Notes under the pieces: generated by a model | Database searches by the model: none | Told to the model about the DNA's origin: nothing | Seen by the model: the letters and a program-made list of their open reading frames with translations, nothing else | Shown: in pieces, positions 35,367 through 48,366 of the stretch | Numbering within the stretch: position 1 is the stretch's first letter | Layout: every line of letters begins with the position of its first letter | Translations under genes and position numbers: made by a program | From: Liolophura sinensis | Lineage: Eukaryota; Mollusca; Polyplacophora; Chitonida; Chitonidae | Reading direction: 5' to 3' | Length of the DNA: 64,000 bases | NCBI RefSeq assembly: GCF_032854445.1 | Contig: NC_088302.1 | Span: forward strand, 16,427,338-16,491,337

Positions 35367-38300
35367 ATTTCTGCATACAGCTAGGACTATCCAGTGTCTA
35401 GCATCACGCTAAAATGGTTTACTGTGTACGCGGTCTAAATTTATTGCAAAGTGGATTAAACAGAAATGATTATGGGGGCAGATCGAAACAGTAAAAGCAA
35501 ATTAATTGGCAGAATTTTTAATAAATCAGCTACATAGCTGACAGATCAAAATCTCAGATGTTAGTGCTCGTCTGTCCTATGCTTGTTATGATCGATTGTC
35601 AGAAATGTTCTGACTTCCCCTGATAAATAATAAACATATATGAGAATTAAGATATTGAGTGACAATAGTCCCTGGCAAACATGTCAGGGCGTACATTTGT
35701 GACAAAAGCCTAGTCGAAATTAAATACCAACAGTCTGCATATGTTGAATGGTGCACTTACGACGTAACTAACAGTTCATTTTACTTTATATTCACATTCT
35801 GTAACCATAAATCTGAGTTAAACTTTGTCAAATGTCCTCTTTTTCGGTGCACGGACCTCCTGTCACAGCTGGAAAGTCGGGGATACGAAAGCGAGGCTCA
35901 CGTACCTTGCCTCGTTGAAATGAGCCGCCGTATTTGGCCTCAATGGAAAAAAATGTTTTGCTTTTCACCGAACGCAAGTACCTCTATGTCGGATCTAACT
36001 ACACAAAAACGGCCCTTTTTGAAGTAAGTAACTTTATGCGAAAGTGTCTAAAGGTAGAGAAAATTATTTTTCTTACCGAGGTCGGGCCTGTATGTCATAA
36101 CCTAGGAGTGATTTCAGAATAAATCGTGAATAAGATGAGATCAGATTGACGTTGTTGTTGCGGCGATGTTTTTTTTTTAGAGAAATAAACTATAATTTGG
36201 TATGGGTTTGAGAGTGTTTACCTGGCTGAAAGGTATTACATATCCAGCGACAACATAGAAAAAGATCACGTGGCTAAGTACAGGCAGAGCCTTTGGCACC
36301 TGGCCTCAGATGCAGGTGGGGCTAGACCAGGTAGGTTGGATAAAGAAACATGTACATTTTAATGTACAGATGCTAGTGTTATGGGTTTCCACCCTGTGAT
36401 GGCCACTTTTCTCTCTCCATAGTTCTTTTCTTTCTCCGCAGTTCTTGTATTACGCATATGCTAAAATAAAACATTTTTTGTGCATTTGAAAACACTGAAT
36501 CAGGCTAGGATATGGCTAAATTAAGGTGCATCATGGCACCGCTGAAATTATGTTTTATGTGGCACTGACTATTTATTTCAAGAACTATTAAACTATGAAA
36601 TCTTTATTTTTAAGGAGCCTATGTGCTTGTATTTTAAACCGATAATGCCACTTTTGTCCGCTACATATACAAGATTTGAACTCAGATGAATGGTAGCCAA
36701 AGCACTGGTGTATCTGTGTTCGGAATAAGAGATTATATCGAATATCGAGTGCAGTGGTAAGCATACACTTTGGCAATCATAAAGCGTAAACTTGTTGCTT
36801 TGATGAGTGGTGAAACTCTTGCTGAATTATATGTTTCATATATTATCATACAGATACATGAATTGCAGCTGTTTTCTGGAATTGATACTGATAGCCAGTG
36901 GTCTGTATCTATTCAGCTTGTTCAGAGGGTACATGAATGTGACAGTATACATAAAATGAACCTCCATGAGACTTGATCTCGCACAATTGCATCCCAGTTT
37001 ACTTTGAAAGTTACTTTGTGTATATTTCCCAGGAGTAAAACATACATCGACAATTCGGCATCACGGACACTACTGTCAACCCCTCCGCCCTGAGACGGCA
37101 GCTGGGGATCAACCAACATCAGCGTGCCGTGCCAACTGCAGCTTGTCACTAATCGGGCTGTCATCGTTCGATTGGGCAATTCCTCGTAACTGTGGATTCT
37201 ATGTTTATGTGGACAGACTCGCCTTTGGAAGCCCGAATATTCCATCCGTATTTGGATGCAATAAGAGACTATATATGTTTGTAATTTTTTGTATTCTTTC
37301 CTTGTATTATTTGGTTATTTTGATAAACTATATGCATTGAACTTATTCAAGCGTCCTCGTGTTTCTTTGTTTAATCTATTGCTGATCTGAGAATTGAACA
37401 AGCCAGTTATTTCTCATCTTTACTCTCTGATAGTGGTATCAGTACACGTGGAATACATTTATATTGATCTTTTTTGAAGAAAAATTGGCACCCTTCTTTG
37501 ACAGAAAAATTGAAGAATCGATGAAATGAAGTAAACTGAGGAGCCTTGGGTAGTTGATGAGTTAAAAGCACACTCAACCAGGAAATTTGGTATGGTTGGC
37601 TCAGGATTCAAAGATGAGAGACAGAGTAAGTTTAAGAGAAGGAACTGGAGGAACACTGACAAAAAGGTATTCCAAAAAGTGTATGGAAACTATTACTAAC
37701 ATTCTTAACCACGGCATGAGAACACAAAATCTTAACACCTCTGCTCACTTTTTATTTTGGGGATATAGAAATCTGGTTGTCTATCTACATTTTGCTGTTT
37801 TGTCGTTAGAACCCAGCCGAGAGCTTCCACTCCCATTGTCATTTTGTAAACATATTCACAGTGATCACTTTTGCATTTTAAAAACAACCATGCTGGTTAA
37901 ACTTACCATAAAAGTGAAAACACGTTAACAAAAGTCATGATTTATTAAAATTACATGTAATTTAGAATATTTGTGTTTTGTGCAAATGGTCAGTTCCATA
38001 ATCTTCCAGGAAACCATATACAGAGATTAGAAGAGAAAGTACAATTAGTTGTTAGTTCTTCCAAAAATTATTAATATCAGATGACGTGCTATAACAATAT
38101 CTTGCTTACATGTTACTGTGTATTAAGGCATTATTGCTCTTAAACCAAACAAAACAATTATTTGACATATGCGGAAAACAGGTTCAGAAGCAAAATAACT
38201 TCTTTTAACTGCCGAAAACGTGTAAACAGAAAACAATAGGTATGATGTAAAATAATCAGTTCCTACACAAATTTAAATAAATGCCCTTTTTGTTCTTCCA

Positions 38301-38640
38301 GACCACAGTACCACTGGTGTAGTATCTGGATTGAGGTATATACCATCAAACCACTGAGAAGTTATCACTGACATATCGCTACATAATCGACCTCCGTTCT
38401 TTAAGTTAAACATTAGAAACACCAGTCCATTCTTCAGGTGTTTGGAACAGCCACAGAGGCAAACAATTGTGCTACATGGTGAAGGTTGGAATTTGCGACT
38501 GTGTGTGTGCCTAAAGTGTCATGTTGACTGTTCTATCTCCGGGATGTTGAATATATTTTCTGCTTTTTTCAACAGCTTTAGGGTTTCTTCAGATTTGGAA
38601 CTGGATTTATTCTCCAATTAATCAAATGGGCATTCTATGA
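35367..38640. other. No gene firmly recognised; possible exons
   Basis: Frames of 122 codons (35659) and 113 codons (37587) resemble no family I know. Good splice signals exist (donor gaa|gtaagtaac at about 36020; acceptors ctttctccgcag near 36440 and tgttcttccag near 38301), but no coherent coding chain could be built. Part may be introns or exons of an unseen plus-strand gene. Confidence 0.35.
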
Positions 38641-38647
38641 AGCATTT

Positions 38648-38667
38648 ATATATATATATATATGCTG

Positions 38668-38751
<84 letters not shown>

Positions 38752-38752
38752 T
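38648..38752. repeat. (TA)n microsatellite, about 100 bp, with duplicated tatatgctgatac
   Basis: A first TA block ends in tatatatgctgatac, then a second, longer TA block ends in the same tatatatgctgatac, so tract and flank were duplicated together. Confidence 0.95.
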
Positions 38753-38989
38753 GATACTCTCTCCAGTTTACTTCACATGACAAAAACACTGAAGAGTCCC
38801 TCAGTATGACCTGTAGCACCAATGAAATAAATGCATACAAACTGATGTATATTTAATGTATCATGGAACATAGGTGAGTGTGATTAGCATATGCAAATCT
38901 AATTTATTATACAAGTTCTGTCGCTTGTCGAACATTCATGAAAACTCCATTAATTCTGGCACTCAACCAGTCGACAACGTATCAGCCTA

Positions 38990-41900
38990 AAATTACAATT
39001 ATCGAAGATGACGCCGTTTATTTTATCTGTGGTGCTCTTAGAAGTATCTACCGATAATAATATAAATATTAACCACGTTCGGACAGAAACATTTCCCACC
39101 GGTCTCTTTACACCAGTCAGACAGAAAATGAATGGGGTTATCCCCTTTAAAACATGCTCAATTTAGCCTTGACGTCCACAAAACTATGTGGTTTAACTCG
39201 GTCTGATTTAGTAGCAGTTAAATATGACGTTAGTATCGCCATACCAGTAGGCGTTGTTAGCTGATATCCGCCTTAACGTTTTGTCTACCAAATGAATGGG
39301 ACAAAACTACCTGCTGTCTACTATACCTACTACAATCAGAAATGGAATGGATGAAGGGTCTATTGGCAGTACCAGCCGACACGGTGTATACAAGATTAGT
39401 TAAGTAATGAATTAAACAGACGTTGAGTATATTGCTCATGGCCTTTGTCCAAAGTAAATTTGGAAGATTCCATGAGAGCGCCATTGTACATATAAACCAT
39501 TTGCTTGATCGGATTTGGGAACATCCCACTAATGATCCTTGTATTAATTATTAAAAACATGGAGCAGCTGGACTTTGTCGTTAACTACACAGAGCGAAGG
39601 CCAAGCCTTGAGCTCCCGGTAAGACACGATGTAATAATGGTGGTATATTTGAATTTACTTACAAAGTCTTCTTGACGAATTTCTGTTACTTATGCCAAGG
39701 GCGTACAGCATGATATATGAGTAAAAGCATTAGCTTTAAAACCGTGGACATCTATATATATATTAGCTGCTCTGTGCTCATCGCAGATGACGTAACCAGT
39801 GACTAAGAAATACAGCTATATATGAGATCATAAAAATAACACAACTCGTTCAGCTTTTATAATTTGAATAACTCTAGGTTAAATATATAGAGGTAACTAA
39901 CGTCATGGAATACATTTTTTAATCTGCCCTCTGTTTAAGAAATATTGGCAGTCCTTTTTACTTTGTCTTTTTCTACATTGTCCCCTGAAACCTATACTTA
40001 CGAGTAGAACGAAGTGTTCATGTTGATTTCCGTCTAACTTACATGTAACTGCGTTAGGCATATACTTCGTACTGAATGACAATATAATGTTTCTCTAAAT
40101 ACATCCCGTTTTTGGGAATAGTGACATCTGTTTAATTACTGGCTATAATTTTGTTCGACATTAACGCAGTGCCATTCAGGCATTATAATCATACATTTAT
40201 TTGCTCATTTATTCACAAATTATGCTTTATTACGATAATTGCAAATTTCATTCGGAAAGGTGATACCTCATTGATAGAATTTTACATGTATAGTGTCGTT
40301 TGCTCGTAGGAATAGTCTGACATAAATCGTGTATAGTGTATTTGTTAATTAAACGGTTATGGGTAATCACTTCAAAAGAAACTTTCAACTGATAGCGTTT
40401 GAAAACAGTCTTCACCAAAGGCCTTCCTTTTTGTGTTCTCAAGCGTATCTCAGATGGAAAAAATGCACACTTCCATGATCTGTCAGATAAGCTTCATTAT
40501 GAAACGCGTCCATGGGTCAGATACATTATGCCATTGCAACGTTACGTTCGTGTGACTTGCGTATAAGACGTTATGTTTTCAGTACTAGTTCCACGAACAA
40601 CCGCAGGGTAAGTTGATTGTAAGGTTTTAAGATGTGAAATAATAGTAGTTACAATCAATTTACCTTACGATTACACTGTAAAACTGGAAATAATGGCTAC
40701 GATATTCATCGACGAGCACTAAACACCTGTTTAACTTTTGCACTTTCCTACACTATTCAACATTTGTCTAACCTTCAGTAATGGTTATGTTCTAACAGTA
40801 AATTGTTCACTGAGTTTGCAAAGTAAACTTAAACATATTGTCTAGAAATTCTGTAACTCACACAAAATAATATCAGAGAGTGAGCCTGAATGCAGTTATG
40901 ACTAGAATTTAGACAGAACAATGTTACACGTTTATTTGTTGCTCGATTTTACGCGAGCTGGAACTTGCTGTAACTGTAGCAAGGGAAATGGGCCCCGCAA
41001 GTTGTTCAGAAAACACAGGGGGTCTGAAGGAGGCTTCTTGTTAAACATGGTTTCTGTCGGACTCCTAAATGAATATTCATTGTTACCGCAGAAGGCCAGT
41101 GGCCTAAATATTCAACATATGAAACATTTGGTGTGAGTTGAAATGTTACCATTGGTTGATGCGTGCGGTTAGCACTGTAAGCCACTTACATGACGCCTCA
41201 AAGAAAGAAATTCTGACGAATAAAAACACAATAATAATAACAAGGCCGAGAGAAATCCACGACCATACGCAGTTTTTGGCAGACCTCCTCACAAACGGCC
41301 GGAACGGAAGCCAGCAGGATCTGGAGTTAAACTAACAGTAACCTCATTGAGTTGAGGATCCTAGACCATTGCGTCACGCTGGCACACTACATACCTCGGC
41401 CACGGAGGCCACAAATCTGACTTTAGGGGCTCGCCCTGCTACAAGAAAACACATTATGTGTACACACACCGAATGACTCTTCGCCATAACAGGTACTCCC
41501 CTTTGAAACTTCCCATTTGGATATATTATTTCAGTTCGAGGTAAAAGAACTTCTGCTTTCCTCTGAAAAAAACATTTTCTTTCAGCTGCATTTCTTCCGG
41601 TTATTTGTCAGTCTTTGAAAAACAGGCATTGAATCCATCAAAGCCATGTTAACGTTTCTTGTTTTCCTCTCTTGCCTTATTTCCCAACTGTCTTCGTCTT
41701 GAAAGACTTCCATTAGATGATTATTAGCTGTCTGATACTGTATTCTTTTTGTGTATTTCCCAGCTGATTTCCTGGTGGTCACGCCAATGCAAATCTACTA
41801 GACAAGGCTGCCGGAAAATTTAATAATGCTGGCAACCGTCCACTGGGAATACCTGTCGATGCCATCATGTAAATTCTGGGCATCTCGCAATTTTTAATGG

Positions 41901-42240
41901 ACAGAACGTAACCTTAAAACGCATAATCATGCAACTGTCGCAAAGCTTTCGAAACAAAGTCAACATCCAGTTTATTAAAGGGAGCAAGGATGACATATAA
42001 TTGGAAATCAGTTAACTGGTTAACAAACAATTTTACAGCTATTCGATTATTTCTCAGATATCCTATCAAAACCATGGGCGTGGAGGCCACGTATCCACAT
42101 TTGGGATGGTGTTTTTTTCCCTGCTTCTCGCCATGAAAGCCAATTAGGGGAACATCTAATTATCACTTAGCGTTTCCCGACAACGCACACAGTAATCACC
42201 AAACCTGATCTAGAATGAGAACCGTTGATGTCTTTTTACG
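38990..42240 (+). repeat. R4 copy 2
   Basis: Follows R4 copy 1 in the same order and orientation from the gtcagacag/tgactgggg segment to the tatttcccaactgtcttcgt and ggaaatcagttaactggtta blocks, with many substitutions and indels. A SINE1 fragment (41248-41412) interrupts it. A 13-bp hairpin lies just beyond its end. Confidence 0.85.
41248..41412 (-). repeat. SINE1 head-half fragment in R4 copy 2
   Basis: Contains aaatccacgaccatacgcag, cggccggaacggaagccagc and the head ggccacggaggcc; the tail half is missing. Confidence 0.75.
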
Positions 42241-42245
42241 AAAAA

Positions 42246-42290
42246 AACGTCAGCTCGAATTATCAGCCGTGTGACCATCGAGCTGACGTT
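42246..42290. repeat. Perfect 13-bp hairpin
   Basis: aacgtcagctcga (42246-42258) and its exact reverse complement tcgagctgacgtt (42278-42290) around a 19-base loop. It sits at the end of R4 copy 2; the aligned part of copy 1 (near 19500) lacks it. Confidence 0.8.
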
Positions 42291-43042
42291 AATCACGACT
42301 TCCATACGGAAGCTGATTAAAAACTATCGTATCACAGGTTGCAAAGCTTTGCAGGTTTTCCCCCATAACAGTGTTTTTCAATTAAAATAAAACAAATCTT
42401 GATGAAAATAGTGGATTTGTCACAAAGGTAAATTTAAACATTTCATTAACCAATTGATCGAACTCATCAAAAGAAAAAATCGTTTGATTATACTTTTGTT
42501 TGTTATCTGTAATATAATGGCTTTCACACTCATCGACTGCCCGCAATTTTACAATTCTATAAACCATTATTAGCGAAGTAATTCGTTTGTAGTTGATTAA
42601 TTAGCCCTTTTTCCTAAGAGGATTTAACGCTTATGGATAGAGTGTTATGAAATTTTGGGCTCATTTTTGGCTTTAAAGAAATTGAACCAAGGAGTTTAAT
42701 ATTCTACTATTATTTTAGAATAGCGAAAGCAATTACCCTTCACGAAATATCAGCCTTCTCTGGGCACGCTTTACCATTTAAATTCTGTATCAAAGTTCGT
42801 CAAACTTTATAATTTACAAAATTGATTTCTTTCAATTTTAGAATCATTTTCCTGCTACAAATAGTAGACCTACAGGCACGAATCTAACATTTTCTTAAAG
42901 GGAGGAAATATGAAATATACTTAACAATCTGAGAAAAATTGATTAAATCAGCGAATTCTTGCCAAATTCTCCTGCATAACCTATTTAACCTGGGATACCG
43001 TATCCATATTACATTTACAAGCTCATTTACGGCCCAATTACC

Positions 43043-43136
43043 TGGAATCCTCTCACTATCGCGGTCGCTGTGAGTTCATGTCCAGTTCATGGTGGCTTCC
43101 TCTCCGGTCATACCTGCGGATGGTCGTGGATTTTTG
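43043..43136 (+). repeat. SINE1 internal fragment
   Basis: ctggaatcctctcactatcg, cggtcgctgtgagttcatgtc, ggcttcctctccggtc and gcggatggtcgtgga, in SINE1 plus order. Confidence 0.75.
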
Positions 43137-44026
43137 TTAGAAACGTGTAACAGTTTTGGTTACACGTTTGGGTACTTTGATAGCGGCCCAACAGGGATCC
43201 AATATGTACACCTCCCGAGATAAAGTTATATAAAGTTAACGAGCCCTGGATTCGAACGTATGTTCTTGGGCAAGAGTTATGTTGGTCTGAGCTTTGGTAG
43301 TCTGGACTTGTCTGCTAGACAAAAGCATTGATCTTACACTCTGTCCTATACCTGATCTATTGAAAATATAATTAAATATACTGTACACAGTTCTCCACAA
43401 TTGGACTTTTTTGGCACCCTTTCCCGATAACTGGAGAAATCCAGGATGGAATCCATTTTCATGGCAGCTAACCTTGCGAGCGTGATTACTCTTGTGCGGT
43501 TGTAGAGTAAATGGGTTAGGTCAATGGTTCCCCCCATCCCCACTCGCCGATCAAAGCAGTGCTTCTATACACAGTAGTGACACTTAAGTGTAGAAGTCTT
43601 ATTTCATTATACACCCATATTATCAGATCGGTACAATGGGTGCAGGTTATCCGTTATGTAGCACAATCTGGGTCAAGTTCCTGGAACACCGGAACTAACT
43701 TGCGTGGTGAGACCAGACGGTACGTGTATGTAGGTCACCCAAACCTTTGGTGGTCGTTATGATACTTCCGCCGAGATCGAAACGACGTCTTATAGCTCTT
43801 TTAAACTTTACTACGGCAACTGTCTGGGCTTATGAACATTTCAAACTGGCCTTCGACTAAAAACCATTCTTTGTGCCACATGAACGTTATGAAAATGAAG
43901 TTTCCAGTACCAAAGGACATCTATTGTATTTGCGGACTTAGTAGAAAGCGACAGTCGATCAAGTACCAGAGCAAATCGCTTACCTTATTGAGTAAGCAAC
44001 CTGTACAACCACAAGTATACGGTTAG

Positions 44027-44190
44027 TGAATGAGTGCTTGGTGTTTAACGTCGTATAGAACAATTTTTCAGTCATATGACCGCGAAGGAGTATGCCGTGT
44101 GCCTCCTTGTTGCAGGACGGATTTCCACCGCTCTTTTCATCTCATGCTGCTTCACTGAGACGACTTACCGCAGACAAGTATAAAGAGAGT
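44027..44190 (-). mobile_element. SINE2 copy, head lost
   Basis: Plus-strand order: gtgaatgagtgcttggtgtt, taacgtcgtatagaac, tttttcagtcatatgaccgc, ccttgttgcaggacggattt, gctgcttcactgagacgac. It matches the reverse complement of 24360-24527. Confidence 0.8.
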
Positions 44191-45399
44191 GGTATTTATT
44201 TGGTACAGGTAATTACATAATGGCTGTATATATAAAATTCTGTTTGTTCTCTAATTTTGGGTCTAAATCAGGACAGATCTGTCTACGTGTATATTCTGAG
44301 ACTCATGTCGATAAATTATCAAAACTGGTATACATTTGAATAAATATATCCTATTTTGGTAAAACTTAACATAACTCAAAAGTCGTCAAGGTGCAGATTT
44401 TGAAAAGGAACTTGTAGATTTCCTGCCTCAAGGTTTAGCTCTGCTGTGGTGAATATGAGACATGGCTTCGGCTGTTCGTTCGTTCAAGACTTGTAAGTTG
44501 TATTCCACCAATACTTTAAGCACACAAGTTTGTCAGAGGTAGAGAAATGCGTCATTAACTTGCCATATGTCGGTGGTTTATCCCGAGCACTCCTGTTCTC
44601 AAAACTGATCATAAAACTGATCGCCATTGTACACAATAATTAAATAACATCAATAGATAAAATGTCACAATTTCTTACTCACATGCATCTGTGTTTGGCC
44701 GTGGGATTTCGTTCATCACAGTCATGGATAATGTGCAATCCAAGTATATTTTGTCTTGTGAAAAAATAAAAGGGGGCACAAAGACATTATTTTGGAACCG
44801 ATCAAATTGCTCTACCACACATGAAGACGCCTCGCCTGGCTTCTTGTGCAACAGACTGTGTAAATGAAATGAGGTATTATCCAGAAGAACAGACGTGGTT
44901 ATCCTTCAGCTAGCATATAATGACAGTTCACTTTGCCCACTTCTAAGAAGAATTAAGAATTCACGCCATTCTTTCCCAACGATATGACTTGTCGTCGTAT
45001 TGTAATTATAAGTATCAGGAGCAGCTATCACGTGATCATTTTGTTCATGTTCACACGTACATAATTCGCTCTCTGCTATGCTCCAGATTAAACGTGGTTA
45101 CGTGTCACATCAGTCTGATGTTGTGTGTGTGTGCGTGTTTTTACGGACTGCATGTACAATAGAGGGCTTCCTTTATCAAACTATATCGAAATGCATGAAA
45201 ATTAGTGTAGGTAATCTTAGATCTACACTAACAGGTGTGTGCCTTCCCTGGGGAGCGCCTGAATCGATCCGGGATTTCGTTTTTTTTTTTTTTTTCGTCA
45301 TTTGTACTTTGGTAGGTTATTTGTGCTTGGCTCAAGAACTTGCCATTTATTTCACTATCGTCAGCTTTATAGGTATAGGGGACTGCCAAATAAACAAGC

Positions 45400-45570
45400 C
45401 TTTCACAATGTATAAACCGACAATCTAAAGCGTATAACCTGCAAAAGTTCCAGCGGAACAATCGAGAAGTGGATTCGAACGCGCGACCTCATTAACAGTT
45501 GCATACACACAAAACTCTGGGAGACGAAGGTGTCATTACCGGAGCAAAGCGACAGAAATAAAATGGCTAT
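45400..45570 (-). repeat. tRNA-like SINE head (family 4)
   Basis: gtggattcgaacgcgcgacctc is the reverse complement of a good tRNA B box (GGTTCGAATCC type: ggtcgcgcgttcgaatccac). A related minus-strand copy is at 55105-55200 (gttggattcgagcctgcgac). It lacks a full cloverleaf, so it is taken as SINE rather than tRNA. Confidence 0.5.
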
Positions 45571-46775
45571 ACAAGTTACTAACAATCCTGAGTGCTTATA
45601 TAAACTAATAAGTTAAGTTACCTCGAAAGTGTTATATAAGATGAAGATGGAGTAAGTAAGACTCGGATACGTACTATTCGTTCTCTTAACGTCAAAATGA
45701 TTCTGAAGGTTGAAAAAGCTATAATGCCAACAGCTGTGTGAAATTTGGGATGTATATTGCTGATTTTGAAGGGTCGCACCTGCACTGACGAGAGTTATAT
45801 TTTATGAAAGGTAATCATATAATAGCAAAAATACGACTGGATTGGTGCCGATCGATTTTTTGACCAAAAGTCACCGATACATGTAGTCTCTTTAAACGAA
45901 AAGATACCATAACAAATGTGATCTGTCAAATAAATTCATTCGCTGTACCATACAGGTAGATACTAATTGCAGTAACGATCACGCCGATTATTACCGTAAA
46001 AGCGTGAAAATCTTTTTCTTTTTTACTTACTACTTTACAGAATTAACATCAAAAAGGACACTTCAGATGAAAAAAGTTCTCTGTTGAATCAAGATATGAC
46101 AAGACCAAGTATTTCTAACAGTGAAAAACGGAGACAAAGAAGCAGACATAACAGAAGTGTATAGGTGCCCTTTATTCGTGTAAAACTATGCAAGTCAGAA
46201 GAGAGATATTGCATAGGATAAAACTCTCATCCCGAATCATCAAATCATTCTCATCCGAGTTGTACACAATAGATGGACATCCATTTTGCGTCCGGATTTC
46301 AATATTTGTTCACCTTGCTTTATCTCCCGCGTCAAGGGAATGTCGTCTTAATGCACAGAATAATGTCGGGTTCCATCACAGATCGGAAATGTCACGCAAT
46401 GGAATGATTTAGTACAGAAAAAAGTTTGTCTTCATCAACCACAGACAAATCATTCCATTAAAGCTGCTACATATATCATCGTGTATGGATACCTAGGGTA
46501 ACACGACATCCATCACGACTATGTAAAGTGAATCTGTTGGGATGTCTGCCATACACAATATGTTGTGGTGGAACACTACGCTCGTATCTTTTCACGGTAA
46601 CAACACCAACCAGACAAGAGTTTGGCGACACACTGACCCTTCATAATGGGCGTGATCCTTCAACATTTCCCGCGAACACAAGTCGGTCCCAAGCTGTGTA
46701 AAGCGCTGTGAGCTACCTCTTTGCTTTATACGAACACTACTATACCTGATTTATCCATCTGATTTGTGTTTTTTT
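45571..46775. other. No gene or repeat recognised
   Basis: AT-rich; only short frames. Lies downstream of the 3' end of the Ig gene. Confidence 0.5.
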
Positions 46776-47045
46776 TATTTGTTTATTTATTTATGATTTG
46801 TGTTTTACGCCGTACTGAAGTATATTTTACTTATACGATGGCAGCCAGCATTATGGTGGGAGGAAACCGGGCAGAGCCCGGCGGAAACCCAAGATCATCC
46901 ACATGTTGCTGACAGACCTTCCCACGTACTACTGGATAGGAAGCCAGCATAAGCTGGACTTGAACTCACAGCGACTGCGTTAGTGAGAGGCTCCTGGGTC
47001 ATTACGCTGCGCTAGTGCGCTAATCAACTGAGCCACGTAGACCCC
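46776..47045 (-). mobile_element. Full-length SINE1 copy
   Basis: About 270 bp: tail (ttatttgtttatttatttatg), ttacgccgtactgaagtata, ggcagccagcattatggtgg, aggaaaccgggcagagcccg, head (gctaatcaactgagccacg). It abuts an inverted R5 copy. Confidence 0.9.
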
Positions 47046-47084
47046 CAAAGCTACCACACAGAAGCACTGACATATCACAGAAAA

Positions 47085-47345
47085 GAACAAATATAATTTA
47101 AGACGTACAGCATAGAGAGTAAAGCCAGGGAAGCGACGACAGTGTGATATCTGGAAAGTGATCACACGTAACTGGTGAAATACGACCTCTCGGCATTTTA
47201 CCACAGACCGGGCTTTATTATGACTGTTCATGTAATAGTAGTGATTTACATTCACCTAAGGGACGCGTGTTAAGAGTGTTAAGCAGAATTAGGTTAAAAA
47301 ATGCAGTTATATTAATTACAATTTATTAGACATAATTGGTCCAGA
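47085..47345 (-). repeat. R5 copy, inverted
   Basis: On the minus strand it reads aaattgtaattaat, cacactgtcgtcgcttccc and ttgtacgtcttaaatt-type blocks in R5 order. It touches the tRNA-head end of a SINE1 copy (46776-47045). Confidence 0.65.
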
Positions 47346-48244
47346 AATACTCAAAACAAGCTGTGTTGCCATCAAAGGCTGTGTTGTCAAAAGCCTACAC
47401 TGCTGGGACTGACTTGTTCAAGGCGGGAAATTCTCAACCCATGACGCATTGTCACACAAATGTAGTGAAGAGACTGAGTACTTATAAGAGGGCTAAATTC
47501 AGAAGGTCTTGTACATAAGCAATACTATGACCTGCAGAGAATACCGTAAAGATGATAAATCCATCGCATCAGTGGCGGTGACGCGACAATAGAAAAGATA
47601 ACAAAATGCACCTTTATAGTGTGTATACCCTGCTTTGTAGACCAGCATCTTCGTACCGTCTTGAAAATGGCCACACACACGCTTCCAGTAAAATGGGACA
47701 AACGATGGATAAATAATCCGCCTGAAACCAGCACTTTGCCAAGTTTATCATAGTTGAGGCTTTTCTCTAAGTATGGACACTTTCTAATTGTTACTGCAGT
47801 TTCGAATCCAACATTCGAAGTCAAACTCTGCAGTGGCTGTATTTCTTGTCGTTGGAGTGCAATGTCATAGATGTGTACATTCTACAGGTAGAGTGCGAAA
47901 TCTTGACCGTCAGCAAGGCTTTACGACAATGTTTCGCTCTGAAATTAAAGCGATTCTACAGAAGCTTCACTTGTTCCTGAATCCTTGTTATTCTTAGAAT
48001 TTAATATGGTTCATACATTTCCTGGAAATTTCACTGTTAGTTCATCCTTAGCCTGCACCGTGTCATAAGCGGTCACCTGAGATCTCGGAGTCGCGAGATT
48101 GCCGACCACGTGATCGCCTGGCCATGAATCGCTCTGGCGGGAAATATCATGAAACAGCTTCTCTGAAGTTCAGCTGCAAGTGATGCACAGGATTTCTCTA
48201 TAAATTTAACCAAAATATAGCTCTGTAGATCACGGCACCGAATA
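47346..48244. other. Probable 3' flank or 3' UTR of the Ig gene
   Basis: Immediately downstream (minus strand) of the stop codon at 48245-48247. Frames on both strands (60-99 codons) resemble nothing known; no clear AATAAA was assigned. Confidence 0.4.
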
Positions 48245-48366
48245 TCAAGAACCCCAAACAACCCTGGATAAAGCAATTAACAACGCTGTTAATAGGAAGC
48301 GGATGTTGGTAGAGAAGTCCAACCGCGCAGGCGCCCTGTTACTCTTTGAATTTGTGTTCTCCTTCG
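48245..48366 (-). CDS. Terminal exon: hydrophilic spacer, hydrophobic GPI-type tail, stop
   Basis: 122 nt from the acceptor TTTTTCCTTAAGGTTCAG to TGA. Read in phase 1 it gives a Lys/Asn/Ser-rich spacer of about 20 residues, then FLLTALLIALSRVVWGS and stop. A small-residue spacer followed by a short C-terminal hydrophobic stretch is the usual GPI-attachment signal. The lack of a cytoplasmic tail favours GPI over a transmembrane anchor. Phase match and stop position support it; the acceptor tract is moderate. No polyadenylation signal was assigned. Confidence 0.7.

Larger units (their letters stand above)
42291..45399. other. No gene recognised
   Basis: Contains a SINE1 fragment (43043) and a SINE2 copy (44027), a possible tRNA-like B box on the minus strand near 43240 and a T15 run near 45285. 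Long frames at 45078 are low-complexity. Confidence 0.5.

Noticed and set aside
35919-36020. Exon-like peptide ending LYVGSNYTKTALFEV before gtaagtaac
   Set aside because: Good donor, but no acceptor in frame after the upstream stop and no recognised family.
36259-36345. 21-nt plus-strand microexon candidate (atgcaggtgggg)
   Set aside because: Phase 1-1 and bracketed by splice-like signals, but there is no gene around it to belong to.
43225-45520. Possible true tRNA genes at B-box matches (43240, 45475)
   Set aside because: No full cloverleaf with matching acceptor arms; best explained as SINE heads.
47085-47160. Alternative last exon for the Ig gene (hydrophobic DITLSSLPWLYSL then stop)
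   Set aside because: It has a fair acceptor in phase 1, but the sequence is part of dispersed repeat R5, and the 48366 acceptor gives a better tail.
48073-48180. Alternative last exon from the acceptor near 48175
   Set aside because: The open frame lacks a hydrophobic end and lies downstream of a better phase-matched terminal exon.
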